Below are positions 53,308-60,858 of a stretch of DNA of 64,000 nt, piece after piece. The notes beneath the pieces are model-generated. The model had not been told where the DNA came from and made no database searches. It saw only the letters and a program-made list of their open reading frames with translations. The translations under genes and the position numbers were made by a program. This DNA is from UBA4720 sp038227135 (lineage in GTDB: Bacteria; Gemmatimonadota; Gemmatimonadetes; Gemmatimonadales; Gemmatimonadaceae). Where the stretch lies: assembly GCA_038227135.1 (NCBI GenBank), contig JBBRQC010000001.1, positions 62,001 to 126,000 of the forward strand, read 5' to 3'. The first letter of the stretch is position 1. The number at the start of each line of letters is the position of its first letter.

Positions 53308-53661
53308 TCAAGCTTTCACCCACACCCGAATCGCGATCAGCACAAGGAATATCGCGAACCCCTTCTGCAGCTGCGGCCCCGACAAATTCTGTGCGAGCCT
53401 CGCGCCAGCCCACGCTCCGAAAAGCAATCCGAGTGCGATCCAAAGCGACGCCGGGATGTTGAGATGTCCGCGCCGGTAGTACTCCCACGCACCGAGCGCT
53501 CCGACTGGAAGGAGCAGCGCACCCAGTGACGTCCCGGTTGCGGTCTGCGGCTGGAACTTCGCAAGCAGTATCAGCGCGGGCCCGATGACGACGCCGCCGC
53601 CGATTCCGAACAGGCCTGCGAGCACCCCAGCCGCGAGCCCAATGGCGATAAAGAGAATCAC
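53308..53661 (-). CDS. Half-size TauE/SafE family membrane protein
   Basis: A 117-residue protein with four hydrophobic segments and the TauE/SafE (DUF81) repeat signature (GLAAGVLAGLFGIGGGVVIGPALILL, QPQTATGTSLGALLLPVGALGA, GHLNI, LGLLFGAWAGARLA). Full-length members are about 250 residues with two such repeats, so this is a single-repeat version likely to dimerise, or a truncated gene. The family moves sulfite or other sulfur-containing anions. Convergent with the MFS gene. Confidence 0.83.
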   Translation of the reverse strand: MILFIAIGLAAGVLAGLFGIGGGVVIGPALILLAKFQPQTATGTSLGALLLPVGALGAWEYYRRGHLNIPASLWIALGLLFGAWAGARLAQNLSGPQLQKGFAIFLVLIAIRVWVKA

Positions 53662-53716
53662 TTTGTCAGCTCACGAATTAAAGGTTTGACCGGATCGATC
53701 ACGACACCCCGCGACA

Positions 53717-55015
53717 TCAGGCCGGAATCCCCTTCTTCACGGCGTCGAGCACCTTGTCGGCGAAGACGTCGATCTCGTCGAGAGTCGTGTATACGTTGGG
53801 AGTGATTCGAATCCCCTTGAATTCGGGGTGCACGATAGGCGTATTCACGATGCGATGCTGGTTGAAGAGCCAGGCGCCAAGTTTCACGTTGTCAATTCCG
53901 TCCACCTGAAAGAGAGCGATCGCGCCCGACTGCCTGTTGTCGAGCGGCGTCAGAACCGAGACGCGAGAGCTTTCCGCCAGAAGCCGTTTTGCCCACCGAT
54001 CACGCAGAAGGCGGAGGCGCGCGATTTTCCGGTCCGCCCCGATTCCTCGATGGAACGCCAGCGCGGCAGAGATCGCGTTGTGATTGGCGGCTGGATGGGT
54101 TCCGATCTCCTCGTACTTCCGGATGTCGTTATCCTGAGTCGCGGCAGCGGCCATCAGCGGCCACAGATTCTTCTGCTTGTCCTTGCGCACGTAGAGGAAA
54201 CCCGTGCCGACTGGTGCGAGCAGCCACTTGTGAAGGCTGGTGCCATAGTAGTCGACCTTGAGATCGTCGCGCTTGAACGGGAAATGGGCGAAGGCGTGCG
54301 CACCGTCCACGAAGACTTCGATGCCGAGCGGATGCGCCATCTCGACGATCTGCCGCACCGGCATTATCTGGCCGGTGAGATTCGTGATGTGTGTGACCTC
54401 GATGACTTTAGTGCGCGGAGTGATCGCTGAGCGGAACTGCTCGACCAGGTAGCTGTCCGATGGCGGTGGCACCTTGAATGAGACCTGCTTGACGACAATC
54501 CCTTCGCGTCGCGCGCGCTGGCCCCAGGCGGTGATCATCCGCCCGTAGTTCTGATTCGTGATCACGACCTCGTCGCCGCGCTTGAGATCCAGGCCGAAGA
54601 TCATGATCTCGTTCGCTTCGGAAGCGTTGCGGGTGATCGCCATCTCTTCCAGGTCGCAGCCGAACTCGCTGGCCAGATCTCGGCGCACGCTTTCAACGCG
54701 CGGCTCGAGCACCCGCCACATGTGGTCCACGGGCAGCTCGTTGGAGAATCTCAGATCTCTGATCATCGCCTCGAGCACGTGACTGGGAGTGGGGCTGCAG
54801 CCGCCGTTGTTGAGGTTGATCATCGTGCGATCCGAGTCGAACGCGCGTTGGATCTCCGCCCAGTACGACTCGTCGTCGGCTACTGCCTCGGGCGGACGAT
54901 CGCCCGCGATTGCGTTGGCGCGGAAGAGAGATCGTATCGCGCGCTCGCGGAACACCGGCTGCGTCGCGAGCGAGGCCGCGGCCATGCTCGAGAGGAATTC
55001 GCGTCTGCTCGTCAC
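53717..55015 (-). CDS. Class V aminotransferase (isopenicillin-N-epimerase-like), Tat-exported
   Basis: A 432-residue PLP enzyme. A Tat signal (SRREFLSSMAAASLA) suggests periplasmic location, unusual but known for this group. Fold-type I landmarks are NNGGCSPTPSHVLEAM, ITRNASEANEIMIFGL, VTHITNLTGQIMPVRQI, VDGAHAFAHFPF and the PLP lysine in GTSLHKWLLAPVGTGFLYV. The closest recognisable group is isopenicillin N epimerase/cysteine desulfurase-like. Substrate unknown. Confidence 0.9.
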   Translation of the reverse strand: MTSRREFLSSMAAASLATQPVFRERAIRSLFRANAIAGDRPPEAVADDESYWAEIQRAFDSDRTMINLNNGGCSPTPSHVLEAMIRDLRFSNELPVDHMWRVLEPRVESVRRDLASEFGCDLEEMAITRNASEANEIMIFGLDLKRGDEVVITNQNYGRMITAWGQRARREGIVVKQVSFKVPPPSDSYLVEQFRSAITPRTKVIEVTHITNLTGQIMPVRQIVEMAHPLGIEVFVDGAHAFAHFPFKRDDLKVDYYGTSLHKWLLAPVGTGFLYVRKDKQKNLWPLMAAAATQDNDIRKYEEIGTHPAANHNAISAALAFHRGIGADRKIARLRLLRDRWAKRLLAESSRVSVLTPLDNRQSGAIALFQVDGIDNVKLGAWLFNQHRIVNTPIVHPEFKGIRITPNVYTTLDEIDVFADKVLDAVKKGIPA

Positions 55016-55110
55016 TCTGCCTCCGTTGCGACAATTAAAAAGCGGCCGTCTGAGAATGACGACCGCTCAATAATATGGCCCGGCTCTTCCCCGAGCGAGG
55101 CGCGGAGCCT

Positions 55111-56229
55111 CTACTGATACTGAATGTAGAGTGGCTTCGGATTGAGCATGAGGACTTCGGGTGGCGTCAGGATCGGGTCGCCCTTCTTGGTGTCGTTATG
55201 GTAGAAGAGCTTGAAACCGGTGAACTGCACCGGCTCTGCCTCCACGTACGCGCGATACGAATCGTATTTCAGCCAAGGCTGGCCCCAACCGTCCATGTCT
55301 ATCACGACCTGCACGCGGGGATCGAGTTTGATCTGCTTCGAGTTCGTGAGCATGTTGCGCGTGAAGCGGTGAACGACGAGGATCTTCGGGGGCAGGTTGT
55401 ACTGTTTCACCACACCCGACAGAAGATTGATGGCGTAGTTCACATCTGCCGAACTCATCGTGCCGATCTTCCGTCCCGGCGGGTCCCCGAACTTCATCGA
55501 AAACTCGGGATCTATACCCAGCATCACGTTGGGCCGTTGAAGGAAGGGAACGAGCCGCGGCAGCTCCTCCTGTACGGTGCTCTGCCCGACCTGGACGTCG
55601 AGAATGAGAAGCCCGTTCCGTTTTTGTGCCCAGTCGTAGACCATGTTGATCAGACTGTCAGTCATGCGCAGCCGGTACTTGCCATCCCTGCCAGGTGCGC
55701 CCTGCGCCACGACAGCGATCAGATGGAAGGCGGGTTGGACGGGATGTGATGGATCGGCTTTCTTCCAGGCGGCGATCTCCTTGTCGAATCGTGCGAGCAT
55801 CTGGTCGGGCGGCAGCTCTCCGAGGATTCCCATCTTTTTTGAGAGTGGATTCCCGTAGAACGCGACGATTCGGTGGCCGGGGAGGATCGATCCCGGAAGC
55901 GGTTGCTGTGTTTTCACGGGCCAGGCGGTGCTTTCCATTCCAGCCCTGACTGCCCTGACGAGAGCGAGGCTGTCTTTCGACGTGCGGCCCTTCACCGATG
56001 GAACCGTGACCGGCGGCTCTTTGACCGCGGTATCGTTGCCGGTCGTCGACGCCGTGCTCGATGTCGTATTCACGCGAACCGGAGTAGCCGCAGCTGCGAC
56101 CGGTACCATCTGTGGCGTCGAGGAGGCGGTTTGCGCGTCGGTAGAGATCGATTCTCCACCGGGCGAGGGGCGCGCGTCCTTGGTCGCCGCGCAACCGAGT
56201 GTGGTCGCTAGTGCAAAAGAGAGCAGCAT
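55111..56229 (-). CDS. Lipoprotein with TIM-barrel-like domain, unknown function
   Basis: About 372 residues: a lipoprotein signal (MLLSFALATTLGC), a Ser/Thr/Ala-rich linker to about residue 95, then a 280-residue globular domain (GHRIVAFYGNPLSKKMGILGELPPDQM, GLLILDVQVGQSTVQEELPRL, MLGIDPEFSM, VHRFTRNML, VQVVIDMDGWG, GFKLFYHNDTK). Alternating strands ending in acidic residues suggest a glycosidase-like barrel, but no family is recognised. An ATG at 56265 is also open. A secreted carbohydrate-acting or binding role is only a guess. Confidence 0.7.
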   Translation of the reverse strand: MLLSFALATTLGCAATKDARPSPGGESISTDAQTASSTPQMVPVAAAATPVRVNTTSSTASTTGNDTAVKEPPVTVPSVKGRTSKDSLALVRAVRAGMESTAWPVKTQQPLPGSILPGHRIVAFYGNPLSKKMGILGELPPDQMLARFDKEIAAWKKADPSHPVQPAFHLIAVVAQGAPGRDGKYRLRMTDSLINMVYDWAQKRNGLLILDVQVGQSTVQEELPRLVPFLQRPNVMLGIDPEFSMKFGDPPGRKIGTMSSADVNYAINLLSGVVKQYNLPPKILVVHRFTRNMLTNSKQIKLDPRVQVVIDMDGWGQPWLKYDSYRAYVEAEPVQFTGFKLFYHNDTKKGDPILTPPEVLMLNPKPLYIQYQ

Positions 56230-56409
56230 GGGGATGGACGACGATCTATGGGAAACGTATTGCATCAGCTCAGTGGAAGAGTTGTTGGTTCTAGATGATT
56301 GGGGACCCTCTGCCTGGCTAATTCATAATCCAGGCCCAAGATGTTTCTGCCCTCCTTCTACACTCTCGATCCAGAATTTCCCGTAGCTATTGATGCCGGG
56401 GAACCCTTC

Positions 56410-56435
56410 TTGCTTTCGGGATATGTTCGGGATAT
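56410..56435 (+). promoter_or_regulatory. Mutasome direct repeat, imuA copy
   Basis: TTCGG at 56415-56419 and again at 56426-56430, starts 11 bp apart, each followed by GATAT. TTGCT precedes the first box. It ends 12 bp before the imuA start. The same arrangement occurs before imuB and dnaE2. Confidence 0.7.
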
Positions 56436-56447
56436 TCTGACAGAGCT

Positions 56448-57137
56448 ATGTCTGATCGCAACGCCGCCATTCGCGCACTCATCGAGCATCGATTTCCCGA
56501 TGCGACACCAGTCACCCACCGGACCGCGGAGCCGGTGGCAACGGGGATCGAAATGCTCGATGCGATTCTGCCCGGACACGGGTTGCCTCGCGGGCGGCTC
56601 ACGGTCTGGATGCCCCAGGGTGGTGCGACCGCTGTCCTGAGAGCCGCGTGTCACACCACCGTTGCCCAGGGTGAGAGAGCGGTCTGGATAGATGGGCTCG
56701 GCACCGTCGCTGGTCCATTCTGGGAAGAGGGCCCGATCCTCGTTCGCCCACGCAGCCAGAAGCACGCGCTTCGTGGAGCAGAGGAGCTTCTCCGTTGCGG
56801 AGGGTTCGCGCTGGTTGTGATCGCCGGCATCGAGCCCGAGGGCACCGAGACGGTGCGACTCTCCCGCGCCGCGCGCGAAGGAGGCGGTGCGCTCGTCACT
56901 CTCACGTCGCACGCATCGATGGCCAGCCTGAGAATGACCTCGCAGATCCTGCGCGAGACGTACCGGTGGAAGAAGAGTCCTTTCGGCGACCCCGCCGAAG
57001 CGCAGGAAGTGATGATTCGCGTCCGCGCCCGGTCGCTGGGCTGGAACCGGGGCGCAGATTTCCCCGTAATGGTCGTGCCCCACGACTTGAGAATGTCGCT
57101 CGAGACCGGACTCCTCGATCGACGAGGCGTCCGGTAA
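56448..57137 (+). CDS. imuA: ImuA-like RecA-fold mutasome protein
   Basis: A 229-residue protein of the ImuA/SulA/RecA-related group: ATGIEMLDAILPGHGLPRGRLTVWM opens a RecA-like core, but the Walker A loop is degenerate (MPQGGATAVL instead of GxxxxGKT), as in ImuA proteins; ALVVIAGIEPEGTETVRLSRAAREGGGALVTLTS covers the Walker B region. ImuA works with ImuB and DnaE2 in damage-induced mutagenic translesion synthesis. The typical imuA-imuB-dnaE2 operon is split here, with minus-strand genes between. Identity rests on the fold and on imuB and dnaE2 downstream. Confidence 0.78.
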   Translation: MSDRNAAIRALIEHRFPDATPVTHRTAEPVATGIEMLDAILPGHGLPRGRLTVWMPQGGATAVLRAACHTTVAQGERAVWIDGLGTVAGPFWEEGPILVRPRSQKHALRGAEELLRCGGFALVVIAGIEPEGTETVRLSRAAREGGGALVTLTSHASMASLRMTSQILRETYRWKKSPFGDPAEAQEVMIRVRARSLGWNRGADFPVMVVPHDLRMSLETGLLDRRGVR

Positions 57138-57156
57138 CTACGACAACGGACTGCGG

Positions 57157-57278
57157 ACTAGCGGCACTGCGGACCAACGGCACTGCGGACTGCTGACTAA
57201 CTACGAATTGGGGGACTAACTGCGAACTGGGGGACTAACTGCGGACCGGGAGACTAACTGCGGACTGGGAGACTAACT
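57157..57278. repeat. Tandem repeats, including a 19-bp unit in 4.4 copies
   Basis: From 57196 a 19-bp unit beginning ACTAACT repeats at 57196, 57215, 57234, 57253 and partly at 57272, with a few substitutions. Just before it a shorter GGCACTGCGGAC unit occurs twice. Non-coding, immediately after imuA. Confidence 0.85.
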
Positions 57279-57520
57279 CCCGCGGTCAAGCGGCGGGCGA
57301 TATCGGCTTTGTCGCGCAGCAGCGATCCCGCAACCAGGCAAGCGCTACAGGATATTGTGGAACGGTAGAGTCCGCGATTCTCGGCGCGCAGGCCGGCATC
57401 TACTAGGACGGAGGGTTAGCGCGGATGACTCCTGAGAAAGGCCGGATGCTCCTGATCCAACTCGGAGAGCGTTAGATATCCTCTTTGCAGGCCGGAATTG
57501 TTTGGGAACAGCCGCCCACT
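57279..57520. other. Intergenic DNA after imuA
   Basis: About 240 bp between the tandem repeats and the end of the acetyltransferase gene. No open frame, RNA or terminator that I can support. Confidence 0.5.
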
Positions 57521-58039
57521 TTAGCCGGCTTTTTGCCTGGTCGCGGGTGCCTGCTGGACTAGTCGGGGTGCCGGCCAGGACCTCCTAAGCGCCTTTTGGA
57601 AGCAACGCTTGGGGACGATTTCGACGCCTGACCTGGTCAGCATCTCGTAGCGGGCCAGCTTCTCGGGATAGCGCGAGATGGGAGTTGGCTTGTACGAGAG
57701 CGAGAGAAAGAATTTATCAGTGAGGCTGAGCGCGAACAGCTCTTCGATGTCCCTCGCCCGAGCCAGACGCTCGATGCCGAGCACGACCTGACTCCCGAGT
57801 CCCTCTCCGTGGTGCTCAGGCGCCACCGCTACCGACGAGACCTCGGCCAGCGAAGGAGAATATTCCTCGAGCGCGGCGCACGCGATGACCCGTCGGTTCT
57901 CATCAGTAGCGACGACGTAACTGTCGATACGCCCGGCGATTTCATCCAGCGTCCGAGTCAGCATCAAACCCTGTGCTGCGTACTGCGAGACCAGCTCCAG
58001 GATCTGTGGCGCGTCCGCGCGCAGCGCGTGGCGCACCAT
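57521..58039 (-). CDS. GNAT acetyltransferase, N-acetylglutamate-synthase-like
   Basis: About 172 residues of the short ArgA-type GNAT group: VRHALRADAPQILELVSQYAAQGLMLTRTLDEIAGRIDSYVVAT, CAALEEYSPSLAEVSSVAVAPEHHGEGLGSQVVLGIERLAR (acetyl-CoA loop) and LTDKFFLSLSYKPTPISRYPEKLARYE, the FFxxLGF-like end typical of this group. It would acetylate glutamate for arginine synthesis. The ATG at 58039 starts the domain; the frame continues 31 codons upstream. No other arginine genes are adjacent. Confidence 0.8.
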   Translation of the reverse strand: MVRHALRADAPQILELVSQYAAQGLMLTRTLDEIAGRIDSYVVATDENRRVIACAALEEYSPSLAEVSSVAVAPEHHGEGLGSQVVLGIERLARARDIEELFALSLTDKFFLSLSYKPTPISRYPEKLARYEMLTRSGVEIVPKRCFQKALRRSWPAPRLVQQAPATRQKAG

Positions 58040-58182
58040 CGCCGGCGGCGAGGATGATGTCGTCCGCGCGAGGCTGAGCGCGGGCCCGGAAGAAATTGGG
58101 AAATTATGCACGAGGAATGTATATATACACACCGTCCGCCCCGCAAGGGTTCCGCCTGTGTTGGACGGCCGGCGGCTCCCCG

Positions 58183-58653
58183 CTAGTAGCTGGCGAACAC
58201 CCTTGTCTTGCCGTTCTTATCGAACGAGAGAACCTGGTAATGCTGCTGACGGGGCCCTTCCATCCCGGGTGATCCCATCGGCATGCCCGGAACTGCCAGA
58301 CCCGCCACTTTCGGCTTTTCCTTCAGCAACCTCGCAATGTCGGCTGCCGGGACGTGCCCCTCGATCAGATACCCGTTGACCATCGCGGTGTGACACGACG
58401 TTACCGCGTCGGGAACGCCGAGCGTGCGCTTTACCTCCGCCATGGCCGGAGTGTCCTTGGCGTCGACGCTGTATCCGTTCTTGATGAGATGGGCGATCCA
58501 GCTCTTGCAGCAGCCGCAGCCCGGATCCTTGTAGACGGTGATCTTCGCCTTTTTCGGAACCAGATCCACGTGTGGCGCAGCCGCGCCGGTGGTGAGCGTC
58601 AGCGCGAACAATGCCGCGACGAGCGCAAAGGTCTTTCGCAAATCTTTTTTCAT
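58183..58653 (-). CDS. DUF411 copper-type periplasmic protein
   Basis: A 156-residue exported protein: signal MKKDLRKTFALVAALFALTLTTGAAA, then a DUF411 domain with ITVYKDPGCGCCKSWIAHL (clustered cysteines), SVDAKDT, TSCHTAMVNGYLIEGHVPAADI and VPGMPMGSPGME. DUF411 proteins are associated with copper or other metal resistance and may act as metal-binding or redox proteins. The ATG overlaps the DinB stop (ATGA), so translation is coupled. Confidence 0.88.
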   Translation of the reverse strand: MKKDLRKTFALVAALFALTLTTGAAAPHVDLVPKKAKITVYKDPGCGCCKSWIAHLIKNGYSVDAKDTPAMAEVKRTLGVPDAVTSCHTAMVNGYLIEGHVPAADIARLLKEKPKVAGLAVPGMPMGSPGMEGPRQQHYQVLSFDKNGKTRVFASY

Positions 58654-59189
58654 TCGGGAATGGATTGGAGTGTGCGTTGGATTTGTTTCTTGTGACGCCC
58701 TTCGTGCTGGCCGACGAAGATCAGCCACTGGTAAAGGTCGAGCTCGCCGAGGACGGGGTGGGTATGCTTGATCTCGCCAATGGCCAGCCCATCGGCTGAC
58801 ACCGCGGCTGCGCGCAGCGCTTCGCGGGAGCTCTCGAGACCCTCGACAGCTTCGCTGATATCTACGTTGGCCCGCGGTGTCACCGTCGCCGGCGACTGCA
58901 TCACGGCGGCCTCGAGTCGCGCTGCGTGCTGGTCGAAAGTCGGGAGCACAGGGTCGGTCGATTTCTCGTCGCCGAGTCCGGCTTCGCGCGCCTGGCCGAC
59001 GCGCTTGGTTATCAGCCGGGCCACTCCAGCCTCCACCATCCTCAGGTGTTCGAGTATCTCGGCCACCGACCAACCGTCATCGGTTGCCCGTCTGCAAAGC
59101 CGGTCGCCGGACACATCCGCGAAGCTCTTGAGCAGCTCGGTGCGTTTTTCTTCCACGTAGCCCATCGCTTCCGCGAGTCTCGCGTGCAT
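58650..59189 (-). CDS. DinB family protein
   Basis: A 179-residue DinB-superfamily four-helix protein: SFADVSGDRLCRRATDDGWSVAEILEHLRMVE (first metal histidine), HTHPVLGELDLYQWLIFVGQHEGRHKKQIQRTL (second and third histidines, the typical HxxxH end). Likely metal-dependent thiol or glycan-type chemistry, reaction unknown. ATG 59189 has an excellent AGGAGGAGGAG ribosome site. Co-translated with the DUF411 gene. Confidence 0.87.
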   Translation of the reverse strand: MHARLAEAMGYVEEKRTELLKSFADVSGDRLCRRATDDGWSVAEILEHLRMVEAGVARLITKRVGQAREAGLGDEKSTDPVLPTFDQHAARLEAAVMQSPATVTPRANVDISEAVEGLESSREALRAAAVSADGLAIGEIKHTHPVLGELDLYQWLIFVGQHEGRHKKQIQRTLQSIPE

Positions 59190-59223
59190 CGAATCTCCTC
59201 CTCCTCCTGAATTTACGCGCGGC

Positions 59224-59251
59224 CCCCGCGTTCGGCTCGCGGGTTTTTTTT
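59224..59251 (+). terminator. Intrinsic-terminator-like hairpin in the imuB leader
   Basis: CCCGCG, seven-base loop, CGCGGG, then eight T residues, read on the plus strand. It lies between divergent dinB-like and imuB genes, so it could stop stray plus-strand transcription or attenuate an imuB transcript starting further upstream. Confidence 0.7.
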
Positions 59252-59280
59252 CTTCTGCCGGATCCGAGGCGGCGCCCTTC

Positions 59281-59306
59281 TTGGTTTCGGTATATATTCG
59301 GGTAGC
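59281..59306 (+). promoter_or_regulatory. Mutasome direct repeat, imuB copy
   Basis: TTCGG at 59286-59290 and 59297-59301, starts 11 bp apart, preceded by TTGGT and with TATATA between. Ends a few bases before the imuB ATG. Confidence 0.7.
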
Positions 59307-59312
59307 CAAAAT

Positions 59313-60629
59313 ATGACCTTTATCTGCCTCTGGAGTCCCGCCGCCAACACCACCGATAAACAGGAGAGCGAGCTTCTGCTCAAACTCATTCCTGCATTAC
59401 TCCGTGCCGCTCCGCGGGTGATGCTGGGAACCAATGGAATAGTGTGGGCTGACGCCAGAGGAATGAGCGCCGAGTCTCTGGCGAGAGATCTTCTTCAGCT
59501 TTTTCACGATGACGGAGTGGAGAAGGTTCGTGCGGCTGTTTCTCTTACTCCTGTATGCGCCGAGGTTGCCTCGCGCCACGGTAAGGGTGCGCTGATCAAG
59601 GTACCACCCGGGTCCGAGCGGGATTATCTCGCTCGGTTTCCAGTTGGAGTGCTGGAGCCGTCGCTTTTCTTGTCGTCGCTGCTGGATGGAATTGGCGTGG
59701 AGAGCTGCGGAGATCTGGCGAAGATCGATCTCGAATCGGTCGAAGTTCGATTCGGCGCCGAAGGAGCGCGGCTCTGGAGATTGTCGAGGGCCGACGACCC
59801 GCGCCGCATCTTCAACAACATTCCGCGCGCTCTCCCATCCGCCTCGCTCGACTGGGTCGATTACACGCTCAAGGATCCCGAGCGACTGGTCTTCATCATC
59901 AACGCTCTCGTCGGAAACATCACCACGGACCTGAAGTCGCGCGGTCAGGGGGCGAGAGAAGTGACGATGATTTTCTCGCTTGCCAATCGCGAGAGCTTCG
60001 AGCATCTGGTGCGTCCCGCCCGATCGACGGCGAGCCACAAGGCGTGGATGCGACTGATTCGTACGCATCTCGATCGTATCACTCTTCCCGACGGAGTCGT
60101 TGGCATCACCATCCGCGTGGAGTCCGTCACCGGCGAAGTCGAGCGCCAGGGAGACATCTTCGACCGTGGATTCGCCACCGCGCGCGCAGCGGAAGAGACC
60201 ATCGCGCAGCTGCTGGATGATCAGGGCTCGGTGGTGGTGACGCCGCGCAGTACTCAGCACCCACTGATCGATCGTCGCACCGATTGGGTCAGCCAGGATC
60301 CATCGCAGGCTTCAGCAAGAATCCAGCTCCGGGAGCGGGTGGTGAAGGCGACCGCCGCTCCGAGTCTCACGCTGCAGCTCCTTCCCGAGCCCCGGCGAAT
60401 CGCGGTGACGACGAAGCGCCGCCGCGATCATCAGGTACCGCTGCAGTATCGGGATAAGCAGTGGACGACGATCATCTCAGCCGCGGGGCCCGACCGCGTG
60501 TCCGGAGGACAATGGGGCGAGCCCTACGCGCGGGAATATTTCCGCTGCGTCACCGACGACGGGATGATGGTGTGGGTGTACCGGGATGCTCGTGACGATG
60601 CTTGGTACTTACATGGGTGGTGGGATTGA
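59313..60629 (+). CDS. imuB: ImuB-like catalytically inactive Y-family polymerase
   Basis: A 438-residue Y-family-like protein. The N-terminus FICLWSPAANTTDKQESELL lacks the catalytic aspartate of active Y polymerases, as in ImuB. Family marks are GIVWADARGMSAE, LLDGIGVESCGDLAKIDLESVEVRFGAEGARLWRLSRADDPR (helix-hairpin-helix/little finger) and the ImuB-specific end WGEPYAREYFRCVTDDGMMVWVYRDARDDAWYLHGWWD. ImuB is the hub linking ImuA, DnaE2 and the sliding clamp in error-prone repair; a clamp-binding peptide was not clearly seen. The terminator-like hairpin and direct repeat lie just upstream. Confidence 0.88.
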   Translation: MTFICLWSPAANTTDKQESELLLKLIPALLRAAPRVMLGTNGIVWADARGMSAESLARDLLQLFHDDGVEKVRAAVSLTPVCAEVASRHGKGALIKVPPGSERDYLARFPVGVLEPSLFLSSLLDGIGVESCGDLAKIDLESVEVRFGAEGARLWRLSRADDPRRIFNNIPRALPSASLDWVDYTLKDPERLVFIINALVGNITTDLKSRGQGAREVTMIFSLANRESFEHLVRPARSTASHKAWMRLIRTHLDRITLPDGVVGITIRVESVTGEVERQGDIFDRGFATARAAEETIAQLLDDQGSVVVTPRSTQHPLIDRRTDWVSQDPSQASARIQLRERVVKATAAPSLTLQLLPEPRRIAVTTKRRRDHQVPLQYRDKQWTTIISAAGPDRVSGGQWGEPYAREYFRCVTDDGMMVWVYRDARDDAWYLHGWWD

Positions 60630-60634
60630 CTGCA

Positions 60635-60660
60635 GGTTCCAACTGAACTGAACACGGTGG
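60635..60660. repeat. Inverted copy of the 53225-53250 repeat
   Basis: 26 bp, exact reverse complement of 53225-53250, just after the imuB stop. Confidence 0.85.
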
Positions 60661-60770
60661 GAGGTGCCAGAGATGCACAGGTGCCTGGCACCGGGTTACC
60701 ACGCCCGGACTTTACTACTGGCGGGATGGCGCAAGCAGGTACTCAGAATGCCACGGGGATAAGTCTGGGC

Positions 60771-60831
60771 GTAGTGAACTCGCAACTAACAGCTACACTT
60801 CTAACAACTCGTACCCGTTCAGTTGCAGTCA
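60771..60831. repeat. 61-bp dispersed repeat, copy A
   Basis: 61 bp matching 63298-63358 at 54 positions in the same orientation. Lies between imuB and the DUF2723 gene. Confidence 0.8.
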
Positions 60832-60858
60832 GATCTCGGATTACCCAGGTGCCAGGCG

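Noticed and set aside
51911..53479. Plus-strand open frame of about 520 codons
   Set aside because: Out-of-frame with the MFS transporter, which has clear membrane helices and family motifs.
58183..59073. Longer version of the DUF411 gene starting at 59073
   Set aside because: The extra 140 residues overlap the DinB gene in another frame and lack any homology; the ATG at 58653 begins a signal peptide and overlaps the DinB stop.
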